NCBI RefSeq assembly: GCF_001562015.1 | Contig: NZ_LASA01000051.1 | Coordinates: forward strand, 46,445-110,444 | Origin: Endozoicomonas arenosclerae | Lineage (GTDB): Bacteria; Pseudomonadota; Gammaproteobacteria; Pseudomonadales; Endozoicomonadaceae | DNA length: 64,000 nt | Reading direction: 5' to 3' | In this document: positions 35,472 to 45,623 of the stretch, piece after piece | Numbering within the stretch: position 1 is the stretch's first letter | How the letters are laid out: each line of letters opens with the position of its first letter | Translations under genes and position numbers: made by a program | Notes under the pieces: generated by a model | Seen by the model: only the letters and a program-made list of their open reading frames with translations | What the model was told of the DNA's origin: nothing | The model's database searches: none

Positions 35472-36946
35472 AGTGAACCCATTAATTTTTCCAGATCTAT
35501 ATTCTGCTCAACCGCATCAGCCATTCTATTGATGCCCTCTTCCCTGAGGCTTTCATAGTCCACTGCGGCCAGTTGCTTTAGTCCTGCCCAGGTCAAAATG
35601 GCATTACAGGCTTCCGTTGTTTCAAAAATGCCATGAAGGTAGGTACCAAAAATCTGACTGTCTTCTGATAAAACCCCATCCACATCCTGATCCAGATGAA
35701 TCAAAGGGTTTTCCAGAGCTTTCCCCCGGGTGATCCCCGCATGGATCTCGTATCCTGTTACTTGAACCGTTTCCAACTCAGGTAGAGCCAGTGTTCCTGA
35801 CACCTGCTTCAACTGTTTCTGTGGACCCATTGTGGTTTCCAGATCAAGCAACCCCAAACCTTCTGAACTGCCAGCCTCTCCTTCAATTCCCTGAGGATCA
35901 TGCACTGCATGCCCAAGCATTTGGTAGCCACCGCAAATACCCATCAGCTTGCCGCCATAACGCAAGTGTTTCAGGATATCCTTGTCCCAATGATTTTCCC
36001 GAAGGAAGGCCAGATCTGTCCTGGTATTTTTTGTACCGGGAATAATGATCAAATCCACAGAAGGAATCGACTCACCTTTGCCGACAAAGTGGATCTTCAC
36101 ATCAGGTCTTAATCTAAGAGGGTCAAAATCAGTGTGATTGCTGGTCCGGGTCAGAATGGGAACCGCTATCTCCAAAACATCTGAAGCGTCCTCGTTCACC
36201 TGCTGTGACTCAATGGCGTCTTCAGCTTCAAGATGCAGTCCGTGGAGATAAGGTAAAACACCCAGAACCGGCTTGCCGGTTTTCTTCTCCAACCACTCCA
36301 GTCCAGACTCAAGTAACTTAATATCGCCTCTGAAACGGTTGATTACAAAGCCTGCCACCCGCTTTTGTTCCGACTCGGACAATAGCGCCAAAGTGCCATA
36401 AAGATGGGCAAAAACACCGCCCTTATCAATGTCAGCAACAATGATCACGGGGCAGTCAGCAGCTTCCGCAAACCCCATATTGGCAATGTCACGATCACGG
36501 AGGTTAATCTCGGCAGGACTGCCCGCACCTTCGACAAGAACATACTGATATTGTTCAGCCAATCTTTGCCATGACTGGAGAACGGACTCCAGCAGCTCTG
36601 GCTTGTAGTCATGATAGGTCTGGGCGTTCATCTCTCCAATGGAGCGACCATTCACTATAACTTGTGCACCGATATCCGAGTTCGGCTTCAACAAAACCGG
36701 ATTCATATCGGTATGAGGCTTAAGACCAGCAGCCAGTGCCTGCAATGCCTGGGCACGGCCAATTTCCCCTCCATCCTCGGTTACAGCACTGTTTAACGCC
36801 ATATTCTGGGGTTTGAAGGGTGCAACAGACATACCTCTTCTGCTTAAAGCACGACAAAGTCCCGTAACCAGGGCACTTTTACCGGCATCGCTGGTTGTTC
36901 CCTGCACCATCAGCGTTCTCAGCCCCGGAGCGGTTGGAGGATTCAT
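35468..36946 (-). CDS. cobQ: Cobyric acid synthase
   Basis: A 492-residue enzyme that amidates four carboxyls of adenosylcobyrinic acid a,c-diamide using glutamine. The N-terminal dethiobiotin-synthetase-like ATP domain has [18 protein letters not shown] and [11 protein letters not shown]. The C-terminal triad amidotransferase domain has [16 protein letters not shown] with the nucleophilic Cys, and GTYLHGIFE with the His. Upstream lies a hypothetical gene, 50 bases away on the same strand; downstream the adenosyltransferase overlaps. Confidence 0.96.
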   Translation of the reverse strand: MNPPTAPGLRTLMVQGTTSDAGKSALVTGLCRALSRRGMSVAPFKPQNMALNSAVTEDGGEIGRAQALQALAAGLKPHTDMNPVLLKPNSDIGAQVIVNGRSIGEMNAQTYHDYKPELLESVLQSWQRLAEQYQYVLVEGAGSPAEINLRDRDIANMGFAEAADCPVIIVADIDKGGVFAHLYGTLALLSESEQKRVAGFVINRFRGDIKLLESGLEWLEKKTGKPVLGVLPYLHGLHLEAEDAIESQQVNEDASDVLEIAVPILTRTSNHTDFDPLRLRPDVKIHFVGKGESIPSVDLIIIPGTKNTRTDLAFLRENHWDKDILKHLRYGGKLMGICGGYQMLGHAVHDPQGIEGEAGSSEGLGLLDLETTMGPQKQLKQVSGTLALPELETVQVTGYEIHAGITRGKALENPLIHLDQDVDGVLSEDSQIFGTYLHGIFETTEACNAILTWAGLKQLAAVDYESLREEGINRMADAVEQNIDLEKLMGSL

Positions 36947-36996
36947 GAAATAGTCTCTGGTTGTTCTCAGTAAAGGTGGCAGGAGTTTGATAGTGT

Positions 36997-37716
36997 TCAG
37001 TGGATGGATGCAAGCGCTTTATTGATTTCAGCCATCGTTTCAGGAGCTGACTGCCGTGGCATCTGGCACCACTGCTCAAAAGCAATCTGGTCATCAAACC
37101 CCTGATAGGCCATTTCAGACATGACGGCACGGGCTGATGTGAGCATCATCATTTGATTAGGATTGATATCTCTTTGCTCCATCATGGCTTCAAAACAATC
37201 CCTGAGCGAGGCATCCAGTTTGTTCAGGCTGCTTCCAGGCTTTCGTAGCGCTTTCTGGAAATAAACCAAAAACTGAGGCTCCTTAGGCGCTTCCCGAATA
37301 TAATGTCCGACCTGATTGGCAAAGTCTTCCAATGAATTGACTTTACCCTGTAAAGCCAACCGTTTCCCCACCTGCTTCCTCAAGCGATAAATAGCCTGTA
37401 TGAACTCATCAGGTTTATCTTTCAGGCTCGCAGTCACTGCCAACTGCAAGTAATGCTGACAGCGGCGATCCATAGTACGCTTCTTTCTTTCCAAAAGACC
37501 AAAAGTCTTATAGAACCCGGGTTTGGCTCGATTGATTTTACTGGTTATCCGGCGCAAAACCCGGCTTTGTTTCAATCTCTGCGAAAGCGATCTTCTTCGG
37601 GTTCGAACCACCTGTGCCTTCTCAAGCTTCCGTCCACGAAACCAGGCCAGTGACGCAGACCGGCCGATAGTGACAAGTTTTTGATAGATTTGGCCAGGCC
37701 TGATTTTTAATGCCAT
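36997..37716 (-). CDS. Hypothetical basic protein next to cobQ
   Basis: A 239-residue protein rich in Lys and Arg, especially residues 20-85 ([36 protein letters not shown]). No signal peptide, membrane segment or known family seen. It is divergent from waaA with an 87-base gap and precedes cobQ by 50 bases, so it may share the cobQ transcript. Function unknown. Confidence 0.65.
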   Translation of the reverse strand: MALKIRPGQIYQKLVTIGRSASLAWFRGRKLEKAQVVRTRRRSLSQRLKQSRVLRRITSKINRAKPGFYKTFGLLERKKRTMDRRCQHYLQLAVTASLKDKPDEFIQAIYRLRKQVGKRLALQGKVNSLEDFANQVGHYIREAPKEPQFLVYFQKALRKPGSSLNKLDASLRDCFEAMMEQRDINPNQMMMLTSARAVMSEMAYQGFDDQIAFEQWCQMPRQSAPETMAEINKALASIH

Positions 37717-37803
37717 GCAGATTCAATCCATAAATCTCTTTCGGGTCAGGTTCTATCTGTTAACATAGCTGATACTGCAACTCGCAACGAATCCAGCCCT
37801 AGC

Positions 37804-39093
37804 ATGAGTCGAACCCTATATTCATTGTTACTTTATCTGGCGATACCTGCTGTACTGATCAAGCTGGTTCTGCGAGCAAGAAAATCCCCTGCTTACGGTC
37901 ACCGCTGGGGTGAACGCTTTGGCTTTATTAAAGAGTTACCCACAGACAAACCTGTCATCTGGATCCACTCTGTCTCCGTAGGTGAGACCATTGCCAGCGC
38001 CCCCATGGTCAAGCAGCTGATGGAGCAATATCCGGATCACCGCTTCGTGATCACTACCATGACGCCTACCGGCTCAGAACGTGTCCAGAAAATTTATGGT
38101 GATCAGGTATTCCATGTTTATTGCCCATACGACTTACCCGATGTACAGAACCGCTTTTTAAAGAGGATTCATCCAAAGCTTGCCCTAATGATGGAAACTG
38201 AGCTCTGGCCCAACACTATTGCCGCTTGCAAAGCCAAAAATATTCCTGTTGTTATCGTCAACGCCAGACTGTCTGAGAAGTCTGCCCGTGGTTATGCAAA
38301 GCTGGGATCCCTGACCCGAAACATGATGAAAAACATTCATCGGGTCGCCTGTCAGAATGACACTGATGGTGAGAGATTCAAAGAACTGGGCCTTCCCGCT
38401 GAAAACCTGGATGTAACAGGCAGCGTGAAGTTCGACCTGGATGTGGATGACGAAATCACCAAAAGTGCAGCCCTGCTCAGGGATTCATGGGAATCCGGGT
38501 TGGGTCGTAAAGCCAGAATCCTGATTGCAGCCAGCACTCACGACGGTGAAGACCAGCCCGTACTGGATGCCTTTAAGCAAGTTCGGAAGCAGTTCTCTGA
38601 CGCCCTGTTACTTCTGGTGCCTAGACACCCGGAACGTTTTAACAGCACATTTGAATTGGCTCAAGGTCAGGGGTTCAACACAATCAGACACAGTCAGGCG
38701 ACAGAAACCTCTCCTGAAACCCAGGTGATCATAGGCGACACCATGGGCGAGCTGATGAAGCTCTATGCCGCTTCAGACATCGCCTTTGTCGGAGGTAGCC
38801 TGATTGAGAATGGTGGTCATAACATGCTGGAGCCAGCCGCACTGGGCATACCCGTGTTATCAGGCCCCAGTGTTTATAACTTCACGGATATCAGCCAGCA
38901 ACTGGAAGACGCCGGTGGAATGAAGACTATTCATAACTCAGAAGAACTGGTTGAAATCGTTGCAGAACTCATGGCAAGTGACACTGCTCGTAAGAAAATG
39001 GGCAGCCAGGCCCAGGCCTTTGTAGAAGGCAATAAAGGTGCTTTGCAGAAACTGGTAAAACTGGTGACAGGGACGATTGACAGTCTGAAATAA
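37804..39093 (+). CDS. waaA: 3-deoxy-D-manno-octulosonic acid transferase
   Basis: A 429-residue inner-membrane-anchored glycosyltransferase (GT30) that adds Kdo to lipid IVA. N-terminal hydrophobic anchor SLLLYLAIPAVLIKLVL, then GHRWGERFGFI, WIHSVSVGETIASAPMV with the catalytic Glu region, METELWPN, and FVGGSLIENGGHNMLEPAALG for the sugar nucleotide. Length is typical. It is followed by a bidirectional terminator shared with tolC. Confidence 0.96.
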   Translation: MSRTLYSLLLYLAIPAVLIKLVLRARKSPAYGHRWGERFGFIKELPTDKPVIWIHSVSVGETIASAPMVKQLMEQYPDHRFVITTMTPTGSERVQKIYGDQVFHVYCPYDLPDVQNRFLKRIHPKLALMMETELWPNTIAACKAKNIPVVIVNARLSEKSARGYAKLGSLTRNMMKNIHRVACQNDTDGERFKELGLPAENLDVTGSVKFDLDVDDEITKSAALLRDSWESGLGRKARILIAASTHDGEDQPVLDAFKQVRKQFSDALLLLVPRHPERFNSTFELAQGQGFNTIRHSQATETSPETQVIIGDTMGELMKLYAASDIAFVGGSLIENGGHNMLEPAALGIPVLSGPSVYNFTDISQQLEDAGGMKTIHNSEELVEIVAELMASDTARKKMGSQAQAFVEGNKGALQKLVKLVTGTIDSLK

Positions 39094-39132
39094 ATAGTTT
39101 TCTCAGCCTAATCAAAGAAAGTGATGGATAAA

Positions 39133-39160
39133 AAAATAGCGCTGAAGTCAGCGCTATTTT
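39133..39160. terminator. Bidirectional terminator between waaA and tolC
   Basis: A stem centred on GCGCT/AGCGC with loop GAAGTC is flanked by an A-run on the left and a T-run on the right. It can therefore end transcription from both directions, serving the convergent waaA and tolC genes. Confidence 0.85.
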
Positions 39161-39174
39161 TTGGAGGCTATCGA

Positions 39175-40587
39175 TCAGTCTGCACGACACTGAGCAGGAA
39201 TCGACATCTCTTCAGAAGAAACAATCCAGCCGTTCAGCTCTGACAGATCTTCAGGGCTCAGAGTACCGGCAGTTTGCTTCAGCTTCAGAGTGTTCACAAT
39301 GAAGTCGTAACGAGCATTCAGGTAGTCACGCTGGGCAGCGAAGAGTGTCTTCTGGGCATCCAGAACATCAGTAATGTTCCGTGTACCAACTTCATAACCA
39401 CTCTGGGTAGCTTTCAGAGCACTTTCAGAAGAAACGATCCCCTGACAGCGAGCTTCTACACGAGAGACGTCAGAATTAACCGTACGGAACAGGTTACGGG
39501 TTCCGGAGTTAATTTCACGCAGCGCCTTGTCGTAGTTCTGTTGGACAGACTCCATCTGGTAAGTGGCCTGACGAACCTGAGAACTGGTTCCTCCACCTGC
39601 AAACAGTGGCAGAGTGAACTTCACACCGACTACAGTCTGATCACCATCACCGGTCATGCTCACTGGCAACCCTGTTTCAGGATTTGTAGTTGGCGTTCTT
39701 GCAGAGTCTGCATTACTTGAGCTGTAGTTATAACTGGCAAAAGCGTCAACCGTTGGCGCGTGACCCGACTTTTTGACCTTGATGTTACTTTCAGCTGCTT
39801 TCAGGCTTTCTCTGGCAGCTTCAAGCTGAAGGTTGCTCTTGAGCGCATTGTTTACCCACTGGTCAGAATTAGCAGGCGTTGGGGCGCTGACAGGCATGGT
39901 TTTCTTCAGTTTGCCAATGTCCTGAATATCCATGTCGGTAATGGTTCTGAGTGCTTCATAAGACACAGACAGATTATTCTCACCTTCAATACGGGTAACC
40001 CGGGCAGAGTCGTATCGAGCCCTGGCTTCCAGCACATCAGTTTCAGCTATTAGGCCTACATTGTAACGTTCACGAGCCTGATCCAGCTGCTGCTTAACGG
40101 CTTTCTCTTCCGCAATGGAAGTAATCAGGCTGTCTTCTGCTCTCAGAACATTGAAGTACGCTTCAGACACTCTGAGAATCAGGTTTTGCTGCTCAAAACC
40201 AAAAGTGGCTTCCGCCTGGGAGCTCTGGAATTTAGCAGAGTCATAACCAAACCAGCTCGCCATATTGAACAGAGGCTGATTAAGAGACGCTCCCCAGGTA
40301 TTGGAGTTGTAGCTGTCCTTAAGATCACCACCCGTAGTTTCAGACTTGGTCTTGTTGTACTGGGTACCCCCGGTCAGGGACAGGTTGGGCAACAACAGGG
40401 CACGAGCCTGAGAACTGCCTTCCTGAGTGACCATCATATCTGCACGGGCAGCGGCCAGCTGGGCATCATTCTTCAGCGCCAGATTATAAACATCCAGCAG
40501 ATTGTATTCAGTTTCTGCTGCATGGGCAGACAGTATTGAGCCGGCCAGGGCTGCCAGCAAAAAGCCTTTACGATAAGTTCGTGGCAT
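39175..40587 (-). CDS. tolC: Outer-membrane efflux channel TolC
   Basis: A 470-residue outer-membrane factor for type I secretion and multidrug efflux. Signal peptide FLLAALAGSILSAHA, then NLLDVYNLALKNDAQLAAARAD and the repeated helical hairpin with VSEAYFNVLRAEDSLI, RYNVGLIAETDVLEARARYD and GYEVGTRNITDVLDAQKTLFA. Length and repeat order fit the family. GGAGAT lies before the ATG. A candidate promoter is at 40669-40695. Confidence 0.95.
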   Translation of the reverse strand: MPRTYRKGFLLAALAGSILSAHAAETEYNLLDVYNLALKNDAQLAAARADMMVTQEGSSQARALLLPNLSLTGGTQYNKTKSETTGGDLKDSYNSNTWGASLNQPLFNMASWFGYDSAKFQSSQAEATFGFEQQNLILRVSEAYFNVLRAEDSLITSIAEEKAVKQQLDQARERYNVGLIAETDVLEARARYDSARVTRIEGENNLSVSYEALRTITDMDIQDIGKLKKTMPVSAPTPANSDQWVNNALKSNLQLEAARESLKAAESNIKVKKSGHAPTVDAFASYNYSSSNADSARTPTTNPETGLPVSMTGDGDQTVVGVKFTLPLFAGGGTSSQVRQATYQMESVQQNYDKALREINSGTRNLFRTVNSDVSRVEARCQGIVSSESALKATQSGYEVGTRNITDVLDAQKTLFAAQRDYLNARYDFIVNTLKLKQTAGTLSPEDLSELNGWIVSSEEMSIPAQCRAD

Positions 40588-40668
40588 ATCTCCAGTTCCT
40601 TGAAAAATGGGCCCGAAAGCCGAACAATGATGTGGGTTAACCTGCTGTAACTCAAGCGCAACCGGGTG

Positions 40669-40695
40669 AATTTACACTAGTTTACCTGTCGTCAA
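40669..40695 (-). promoter_or_regulatory. Weak sigma-70-like promoter for tolC
   Basis: On the minus strand TTGACG and TAAATT are separated by 15 bases, about 82 bases before the tolC start. The spacing is short, so this is a tentative call. Confidence 0.3.
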
Positions 40696-40827
40696 AAGCA
40701 ATAAACCGCCATCGCTACAATTTTATTTTGCTTCTTAAGCATCGGTTCCATTGCCTCTGTGGCAGAATGCACAAGCTATTGCCACTCAATAGAGAACCAG
40801 AGACTTTTAATAAGACGGGTACTTTTT

Positions 40828-40840
40828 CATGTTGAACATG
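40828..40840. repeat. Palindrome over the start of the cupin gene
   Basis: CATGTTGAACATG is a perfect 13-base palindrome that covers the first start codon and the following ATG. It could be an operator or chance; no second copy was noted. Confidence 0.35.
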
Positions 40841-41485
40841 AATCTTCAAGAGTCGATTATTATTCAGACCTCTAAACAGACATGGCAACCCAGCCCTGCC
40901 AGCCAGGTGTTGCGAAAGCCTCTGGCCCGGGAAGAAAAAGAATCGGGACATGCCACCAGTATCGTTCAGTATGCTGTGGGAGCAAAATTCCCTGAACATC
41001 CGCACCCGGCCGGCGAAGAAATTCTGGTACTCTCAGGCACTTTCTCCGATGAAACCGGCGACTTCCATCAGGGCAGTTATATCAGAAACCCTCCTGGTAC
41101 TCGTCACTCCCCCTTCAGCAAAGAAGGCTGCATCATTTTTGTGAAGCTTTGCCAGTTTGACCCAGCGGATACAAAAACAGTCCGAGTCGATACTCTGGAA
41201 GTACTGGCCAACGAGCCTGATGATCAAATAAAAGAAATACCTCTCCATCAGTTTCAGGATGAGAAGACTTCTATCGTAAGGATCCCGGCTGGCCAGACGT
41301 TAACTCTTAATGAAAGACCGGGTGGACTGGAGCTGCTGGTCATCTCAGGTCGGCTGGACACAGCCTCTGAGGAATGGTCAGAGGGCACATGGATACGAAC
41401 ACCCGAATGGCAATTTGAGCTCACTGCAGTGGCAGAAGAGACCTGTATTCTGGTTAAATCGGGGCACTTGCATCAGAGCCTTTAG
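40829..41485 (+). CDS. ChrR-like double-cupin protein
   Basis: A 218-residue protein with two cupin modules. The first has FPEHPHPAGEEILVLSGTF with the metal-binding His and Glu and a later RHSPFS; the second is degenerate (LTLNERPGGLELLVISGRL). The ChrR cupin family includes anti-sigma factor sensors and stand-alone enzymes; the zinc-binding anti-sigma domain of ChrR is absent, so this is not a full ChrR. Either of two close ATG codons may be the start. Confidence 0.85.
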   Translation: MLNMNLQESIIIQTSKQTWQPSPASQVLRKPLAREEKESGHATSIVQYAVGAKFPEHPHPAGEEILVLSGTFSDETGDFHQGSYIRNPPGTRHSPFSKEGCIIFVKLCQFDPADTKTVRVDTLEVLANEPDDQIKEIPLHQFQDEKTSIVRIPAGQTLTLNERPGGLELLVISGRLDTASEEWSEGTWIRTPEWQFELTAVAEETCILVKSGHLHQSL

Positions 41486-41540
41486 ATACTCCCTGAGCAG
41501 GCCGGAATTGTTTAAGTTCTAACCAGGGAGGTCATACACT

Positions 41541-42002
41541 ATGATTGAAGTTATGGACACTTATTCTGATAAAGCACGCTACAAAGCTGACCTGATCAAG
41601 CAACAAAGCCTGTGTGAGAGAAATTTCCACAAACTCATGCACCTGCTTCCGGATCTGGATAACAGCGACCACTTTGTGCTCTCTTTTCATTTTGCTGGCC
41701 GGGAAGGTCGGGCACTGTTTCAGGTGCTGGAAAGGGCTCCTTTTACAACGGTGCTCCAGGTAGATCTGGATGCAGCCTGGGGGGAGTGGCTGAAGCTGCC
41801 CGAGTTCAGAATCCGCATTTATCTGGATGTCAGAATGGCCGAGATTATCAGCGTGAATAAAGATCGTCACTTCAAGGCTATCTATCCCTACCCTAATGAG
41901 AAAATGCTGCTGCCTGATGAAAAAGAGCAGCTCAATCAACTGTTCAGCGAGTGGTTAAACTTTTGTTTAAGCCACGGGGTCAGTCAAAACGTCGTTGTTT
42001 GA
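41541..42002 (+). CDS. yqiB: DUF1249 protein YqiB
   Basis: A 153-residue cytoplasmic protein of the DUF1249 family, with YKADLIKQQSLCERNFHKLMH, FHFAGREGRALFQVLERAPFT and IYLDVRMAEIISV. In E. coli yqiB lies directly before cpdA, as it does here (86 bases apart), which supports the name. A CAGGGAGG-type ribosome site is close to the start. Function is unknown. Confidence 0.9.
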   Translation: MIEVMDTYSDKARYKADLIKQQSLCERNFHKLMHLLPDLDNSDHFVLSFHFAGREGRALFQVLERAPFTTVLQVDLDAAWGEWLKLPEFRIRIYLDVRMAEIISVNKDRHFKAIYPYPNEKMLLPDEKEQLNQLFSEWLNFCLSHGVSQNVVV

Positions 42003-42087
42003 GCGATAAAACGTGCGAAGTTTCACTGTTTTATTCCTATCTCCCTGATAAAATTATCCAAAGCCTTCGCTGCATCAGTAACGAATT

Positions 42088-42882
42088 ATGAGCCAGCTTA
42101 TGAACGGAACACGCATCATTCAGCTAACAGATACTCATCTGTTCGGCTCTCATGATGGCAGACTGATGGGAGCAGATACCAATCAAAGCTTTCAGGCCGT
42201 CTGGGAAAGGATTCAGTCTTCTACTTTTAATCCTGAAGCCATATTGGTGACAGGCGATCTGACCCAGGATGACAGCCTGGAGTCTTATCAGTGGCTGAAG
42301 AGCCTTCTGGATACCAGCAACGCACCTTATCTGTGGACCTGTGGTAATCACGATGACGCCAGGCTGATGCGTCAGGTTAACCCTGAGGCTATGGTTCATC
42401 ACATGGATCTGGGAAACTGGCAAGTTGTTATGCTGAATTCCCAGATTCCAGGTCAGATTCCTGGCTTTTTATCCAGCAAAGAGCTGGCGCTATTGGAACA
42501 CAGCCTGACCAGTAATCCAGAAAAGTATACCCTGGTGGCATTCCACCACCCGGCCTACTCCATCGAGAGTCAGTGGCTGGACAATATCAGCCTGAAGAAT
42601 GCTGCCCAGTTTATGGAGCTGATTCAGTCCTATCCGAACGTGCGGGTAGTCCTTAATGGCCATATTCATCAGGAAAGAGATCAGCTCGTCGAGGATGTAC
42701 GGTTTCTCTCTACCCCTTCTACCTGTGTGCAGTTCAAGCCCAAATGCGATGATTTCATGCTGGATGACCGCTGGCCTGGCTATAGAGAGCTTGAGCTGAT
42801 GCCTGATGGCACTGTGAATACTCGAGTTATCAGGCTGGAAGGTTACTCTCTGGAGCTTGATCTCGCAGCAAACGGCTATTGA
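42088..42882 (+). CDS. cpdA: 3',5'-cyclic-AMP phosphodiesterase CpdA
   Basis: A 264-residue class III metallophosphoesterase that hydrolyses cAMP and lowers CRP signalling. The metal motifs are in order: QLTDTHLFG, VTGDLTQDD, CGNHDD, VAFHHP and NGHIHQE. Downstream of yqiB, as in E. coli. A second ATG four codons in is also possible. Confidence 0.93.
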   Translation: MSQLMNGTRIIQLTDTHLFGSHDGRLMGADTNQSFQAVWERIQSSTFNPEAILVTGDLTQDDSLESYQWLKSLLDTSNAPYLWTCGNHDDARLMRQVNPEAMVHHMDLGNWQVVMLNSQIPGQIPGFLSSKELALLEHSLTSNPEKYTLVAFHHPAYSIESQWLDNISLKNAAQFMELIQSYPNVRVVLNGHIHQERDQLVEDVRFLSTPSTCVQFKPKCDDFMLDDRWPGYRELELMPDGTVNTRVIRLEGYSLELDLAANGY

Positions 42883-42972
42883 TACCCCGCTTCATATCAG
42901 CATTTTTTATTAAAACCCTGGCCACTTTTTTCTAGATTGAAAGATAGGAGCAGTAAAAAAGGAAGTAAGGAT

Positions 42973-43227
42973 ATGTCCAGGGTAAGGTCAATGCAGTACG
43001 ATGACCAGGATGAAATCTTCTGGGATTCTGGCCAGGAATACAGGAAGAAACAAACCGCCAAGGAACGCTGCAAGCAACGAAGAAACAAGTCAATTCGCCA
43101 GGGAATCAATGATTATTGGGACAAAAAATCATTACGTCAAAATCTCGCCGATTCCTATGATGACTTCGATGATGATAAGGACTCCAGTCAATGGGATGAC
43201 ATCGAAGGTCAGCAGCCTCGACATTGA
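42973..43227 (+). CDS. Small charged hypothetical protein
   Basis: An 84-residue protein with a basic middle (YRKKQTAKERCKQRRNKS) and a very acidic end (YDDFDDDKDSSQWDDIEG). No family recognised. The ATG at 42973 has GGAAG 7 bases ahead; an upstream TTG is less likely. A strong terminator follows directly, which supports a real gene. Confidence 0.65.
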   Translation: MSRVRSMQYDDQDEIFWDSGQEYRKKQTAKERCKQRRNKSIRQGINDYWDKKSLRQNLADSYDDFDDDKDSSQWDDIEGQQPRH

Positions 43228-43240
43228 AATTGACTCACAA

Positions 43241-43270
43241 AAAAAGCCGCTAATCACAGCGGCTTTTTTA
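43241..43270. terminator. Bidirectional intrinsic terminator
   Basis: AAGCCGCT and AGCGGCTT pair around a 6-base loop, with an A-run before and a T-run after. It ends the 84-residue gene on the plus strand and the esterase gene on the minus strand. Confidence 0.88.
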
Positions 43271-43345
43271 TTTACACGGATGTAATGTATCCCAGAAATG
43301 CAGGAGCAATTTCTGGGATTTCTATAAGATGAACTCAGACTGTAT

Positions 43346-44113
43346 TCAAACCTCGAGAAACCTCATAAGCGTTCGAGCCACCAGCTCCGGCTTTTCCGCA
43401 TGGAGCCAATGACCCGTGTCAGCAATTTCTCTTAGAGTTGCTTTGGGAAAATGCTTGAGCACTTCTTCCCGGTGCTCGGACAGAATGTAATCGGAGTTAC
43501 CGCCTTTCAGAAACAGGACATCCCCATCAAAAGACCCATCTACAGAATGCCCGGCAAGGATATTCAGATAATGATGGTGAATGGCATCCAGATTCATTCT
43601 CCAGCTGTAGCTGCCCTCATCATTGCGGTAGAGGTTCTTCAACAAAAAGGATCGAACAGCCAGCTCATCAACATGTTGACGCAGGGCATGGTCTGCATCT
43701 GCCCGCTTCTGCATATTGCCCAGGTCAACGGCAAACAGGCCAGCAAAAACATCGTCATGGCGTCTGACCTTGTAATGAACCGGGGCAATATCCATGACCA
43801 CTAGCTTTTCCACACGCTCGGGATAAGCCAGAGCCGCTTCCATCACCACCTTGCCACCCATAGAATGTCCCAGCAGGTGTGCCTTCTCAATCTGTTGATC
43901 GTCAAGATACTCAATAATGTCTGCAGCCATAACGGCATAGTCCATTGCATCGTCATGAGGAGATCGGCCATGGTTTCTTACATCCAGACCATGCACCCGG
44001 AACTTCTCGGCCAACTGCCGATTAATGGCGCCCAGGTTTTCCTGCGATCCGAACAGACCATGCACACTGATCAGGTGCTCGCCTTCCCCCTGCTGTCTGG
44101 CATACAACTTCAT
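43346..44113 (-). CDS. YbfF-like alpha/beta-hydrolase (esterase)
   Basis: A 255-residue cytoplasmic esterase-like protein. SVHGLFGSQENLG is the oxyanion region, GLDVRNHGRSPH the conserved turn, LLGHSMGGKVVME the nucleophile elbow, and DTGHWLHAEKP supplies the His. These fit E. coli YbfF well. The ATG at 44113 (MKLYARQQ) matches the family; a GTG eight codons upstream is possible. Natural substrate unknown. Confidence 0.88.
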   Translation of the reverse strand: MKLYARQQGEGEHLISVHGLFGSQENLGAINRQLAEKFRVHGLDVRNHGRSPHDDAMDYAVMAADIIEYLDDQQIEKAHLLGHSMGGKVVMEAALAYPERVEKLVVMDIAPVHYKVRRHDDVFAGLFAVDLGNMQKRADADHALRQHVDELAVRSFLLKNLYRNDEGSYSWRMNLDAIHHHYLNILAGHSVDGSFDGDVLFLKGGNSDYILSEHREEVLKHFPKATLREIADTGHWLHAEKPELVARTLMRFLEV

Positions 44114-44366
44114 GAGTTTCTCTATCTCTCCCGTCACCTGTAACCGGTTCTGATAACCGCCGGTTCATATTGTTAACATCTGAGTAATTTTACTGACTCG
44201 ACCTGTAATTATCAGGATATTTTTGCCCGGCTTCAAAACCTATTATTAAGAAGTTAACGAAACAGAATACCTATGCAGGCTGTCATTTTTATCCCGCCAG
44301 TCTGCTGACATCAGGACACTCAACGCCTGGTGCTTAAACACGTTTCTGCCTATGAGGCCACAAGCC

Positions 44367-45509
44367 ATGTCTACACAAACTTTCAGCCTTGATGCTTACC
44401 TGGAAGAACTGAAACCACTGATCAATATTGACTGTGGAACCAATACTCCCGCTGGCGTAGCCGCCATTGCTGACATCATGACCGGCAAATACGAATCACT
44501 GGGCTGGCATGTTACAAGACACGCCTTCGGGGAAGAAGTCGGTCCTGGCCTTCAGGTGACCAACAAACCCGATGCGCAAGAGTATGACATCATGCTGGTG
44601 GGTCACATGGATACTGTGTTTCCAGAAGGAACTGTATCAGAATGGTCTTTCACACGGGATACGGAAAAAGCCTATGGCCCCGGTGTAGCGGATATGAAAT
44701 CCGGTCTGCTGAACATTTTCCTGACCCTGAAAAACATGCCTGCTGACGCTCTGGATCGCCTGAGCATCTGTGTCTGTATGAATCCGGATGAAGAAACAGG
44801 CTCCACTTACTCTTCCGATTGGATCAAGAGCGTAGCCCTTAAGAGCCGTTGCGTTCTGGTGGCTGAAGCTGCCCGAGTTGATGGTTCTCTGGTTAAAGCC
44901 AGGAAAGGTCTGGGTGTGTACGAAATTGAATTCCACGGCAAAGCCGCTCACGCAGGTAATGAACCTCAAAAAGGTATTTCTGCCATAACCGAGTTTGCCC
45001 AATGGGTGACCCGCCTGAATCAGGAAACCAACTTCGAAACCGGCACAACCCTTAACTTCGGTACTATTCAAGGCGGAACCACCAGCAACGTAGTGCCTGA
45101 TTTTGCCAAAGCAGTCCTCGACATCCGTTTCTGGAATAACGACGACTATGACGGCATTGAAAAGCTGGTCAATGAAATGGCCGAAGCACCTTTCCTGGAA
45201 GGTATGCAGATCAAACTGAACCGCATTGCTCACAAGCCGGCTTTCACCCCCACCGAAAAAAGTGAAAAGCTAATGGCCCTGATCGAGGAAAGCGGTCAGC
45301 AAATGGATCTGCCCATTACCTGGACAGCAGCAGGTGGTGGCTCTGATGCAAACTACACAGGCGCACTGGGTGTCCCAACTGTTGATGGCCTGGGTCCTAT
45401 TGGTGCAGGCATGCACAGCCGTAATGAATTCCTTGTACTGGATTCAATCGAACCTCGTCTGCAACTGCTGCGCAACGTGATCATCAACCTGGCTGAAAAG
45501 CCACTCTGA
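44367..45509 (+). CDS. M20 family metallopeptidase (carboxypeptidase G2-like)
   Basis: A 380-residue zinc-dependent peptidase. Metal-binding segments are VGHMDTVFPEGT, YGPGVADMKSG, NPDEETGS (catalytic Glu pair) and GLGPIGAGMHSRNEFL. The dimerisation domain holds FHGKAAHAGNEPQKGISAI. The layout fits glutamate carboxypeptidase/CPG2-type enzymes, which release C-terminal glutamate from folates or peptides, but other M20 substrates are possible. The ATG at 44367 is the better family start; a second lies 5 codons earlier. A perfect hairpin follows the stop. Confidence 0.9.
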   Translation: MSTQTFSLDAYLEELKPLINIDCGTNTPAGVAAIADIMTGKYESLGWHVTRHAFGEEVGPGLQVTNKPDAQEYDIMLVGHMDTVFPEGTVSEWSFTRDTEKAYGPGVADMKSGLLNIFLTLKNMPADALDRLSICVCMNPDEETGSTYSSDWIKSVALKSRCVLVAEAARVDGSLVKARKGLGVYEIEFHGKAAHAGNEPQKGISAITEFAQWVTRLNQETNFETGTTLNFGTIQGGTTSNVVPDFAKAVLDIRFWNNDDYDGIEKLVNEMAEAPFLEGMQIKLNRIAHKPAFTPTEKSEKLMALIEESGQQMDLPITWTAAGGGSDANYTGALGVPTVDGLGPIGAGMHSRNEFLVLDSIEPRLQLLRNVIINLAEKPL

Positions 45510-45517
45510 TGATGACA

Positions 45518-45546
45518 GGTCAGGAAAGTGCCCTGCTTTCCTGACC
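45518..45546 (+). terminator. Perfect 11-bp hairpin after the M20 peptidase gene
   Basis: GGTCAGGAAAG at 45518-45528 pairs exactly with CTTTCCTGACC at 45536-45546 around a 7-base loop, 8 bases after the stop. The tail CTACCTTATC has few T residues. Confidence 0.5.
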
Positions 45547-45623
45547 CTACCTTATCTGGCCTTTTCGTCCTTCCAACTGCTAATCTGAATCGTATAACTT
45601 TTTTCTCTGGTAAGGACGCCAAT

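Noticed and set aside
44637..45233. A 198-codon minus-strand frame inside the M20 peptidase gene
   Set aside because: The M20 metal motifs are on the plus strand; the reverse frame is a shadow.
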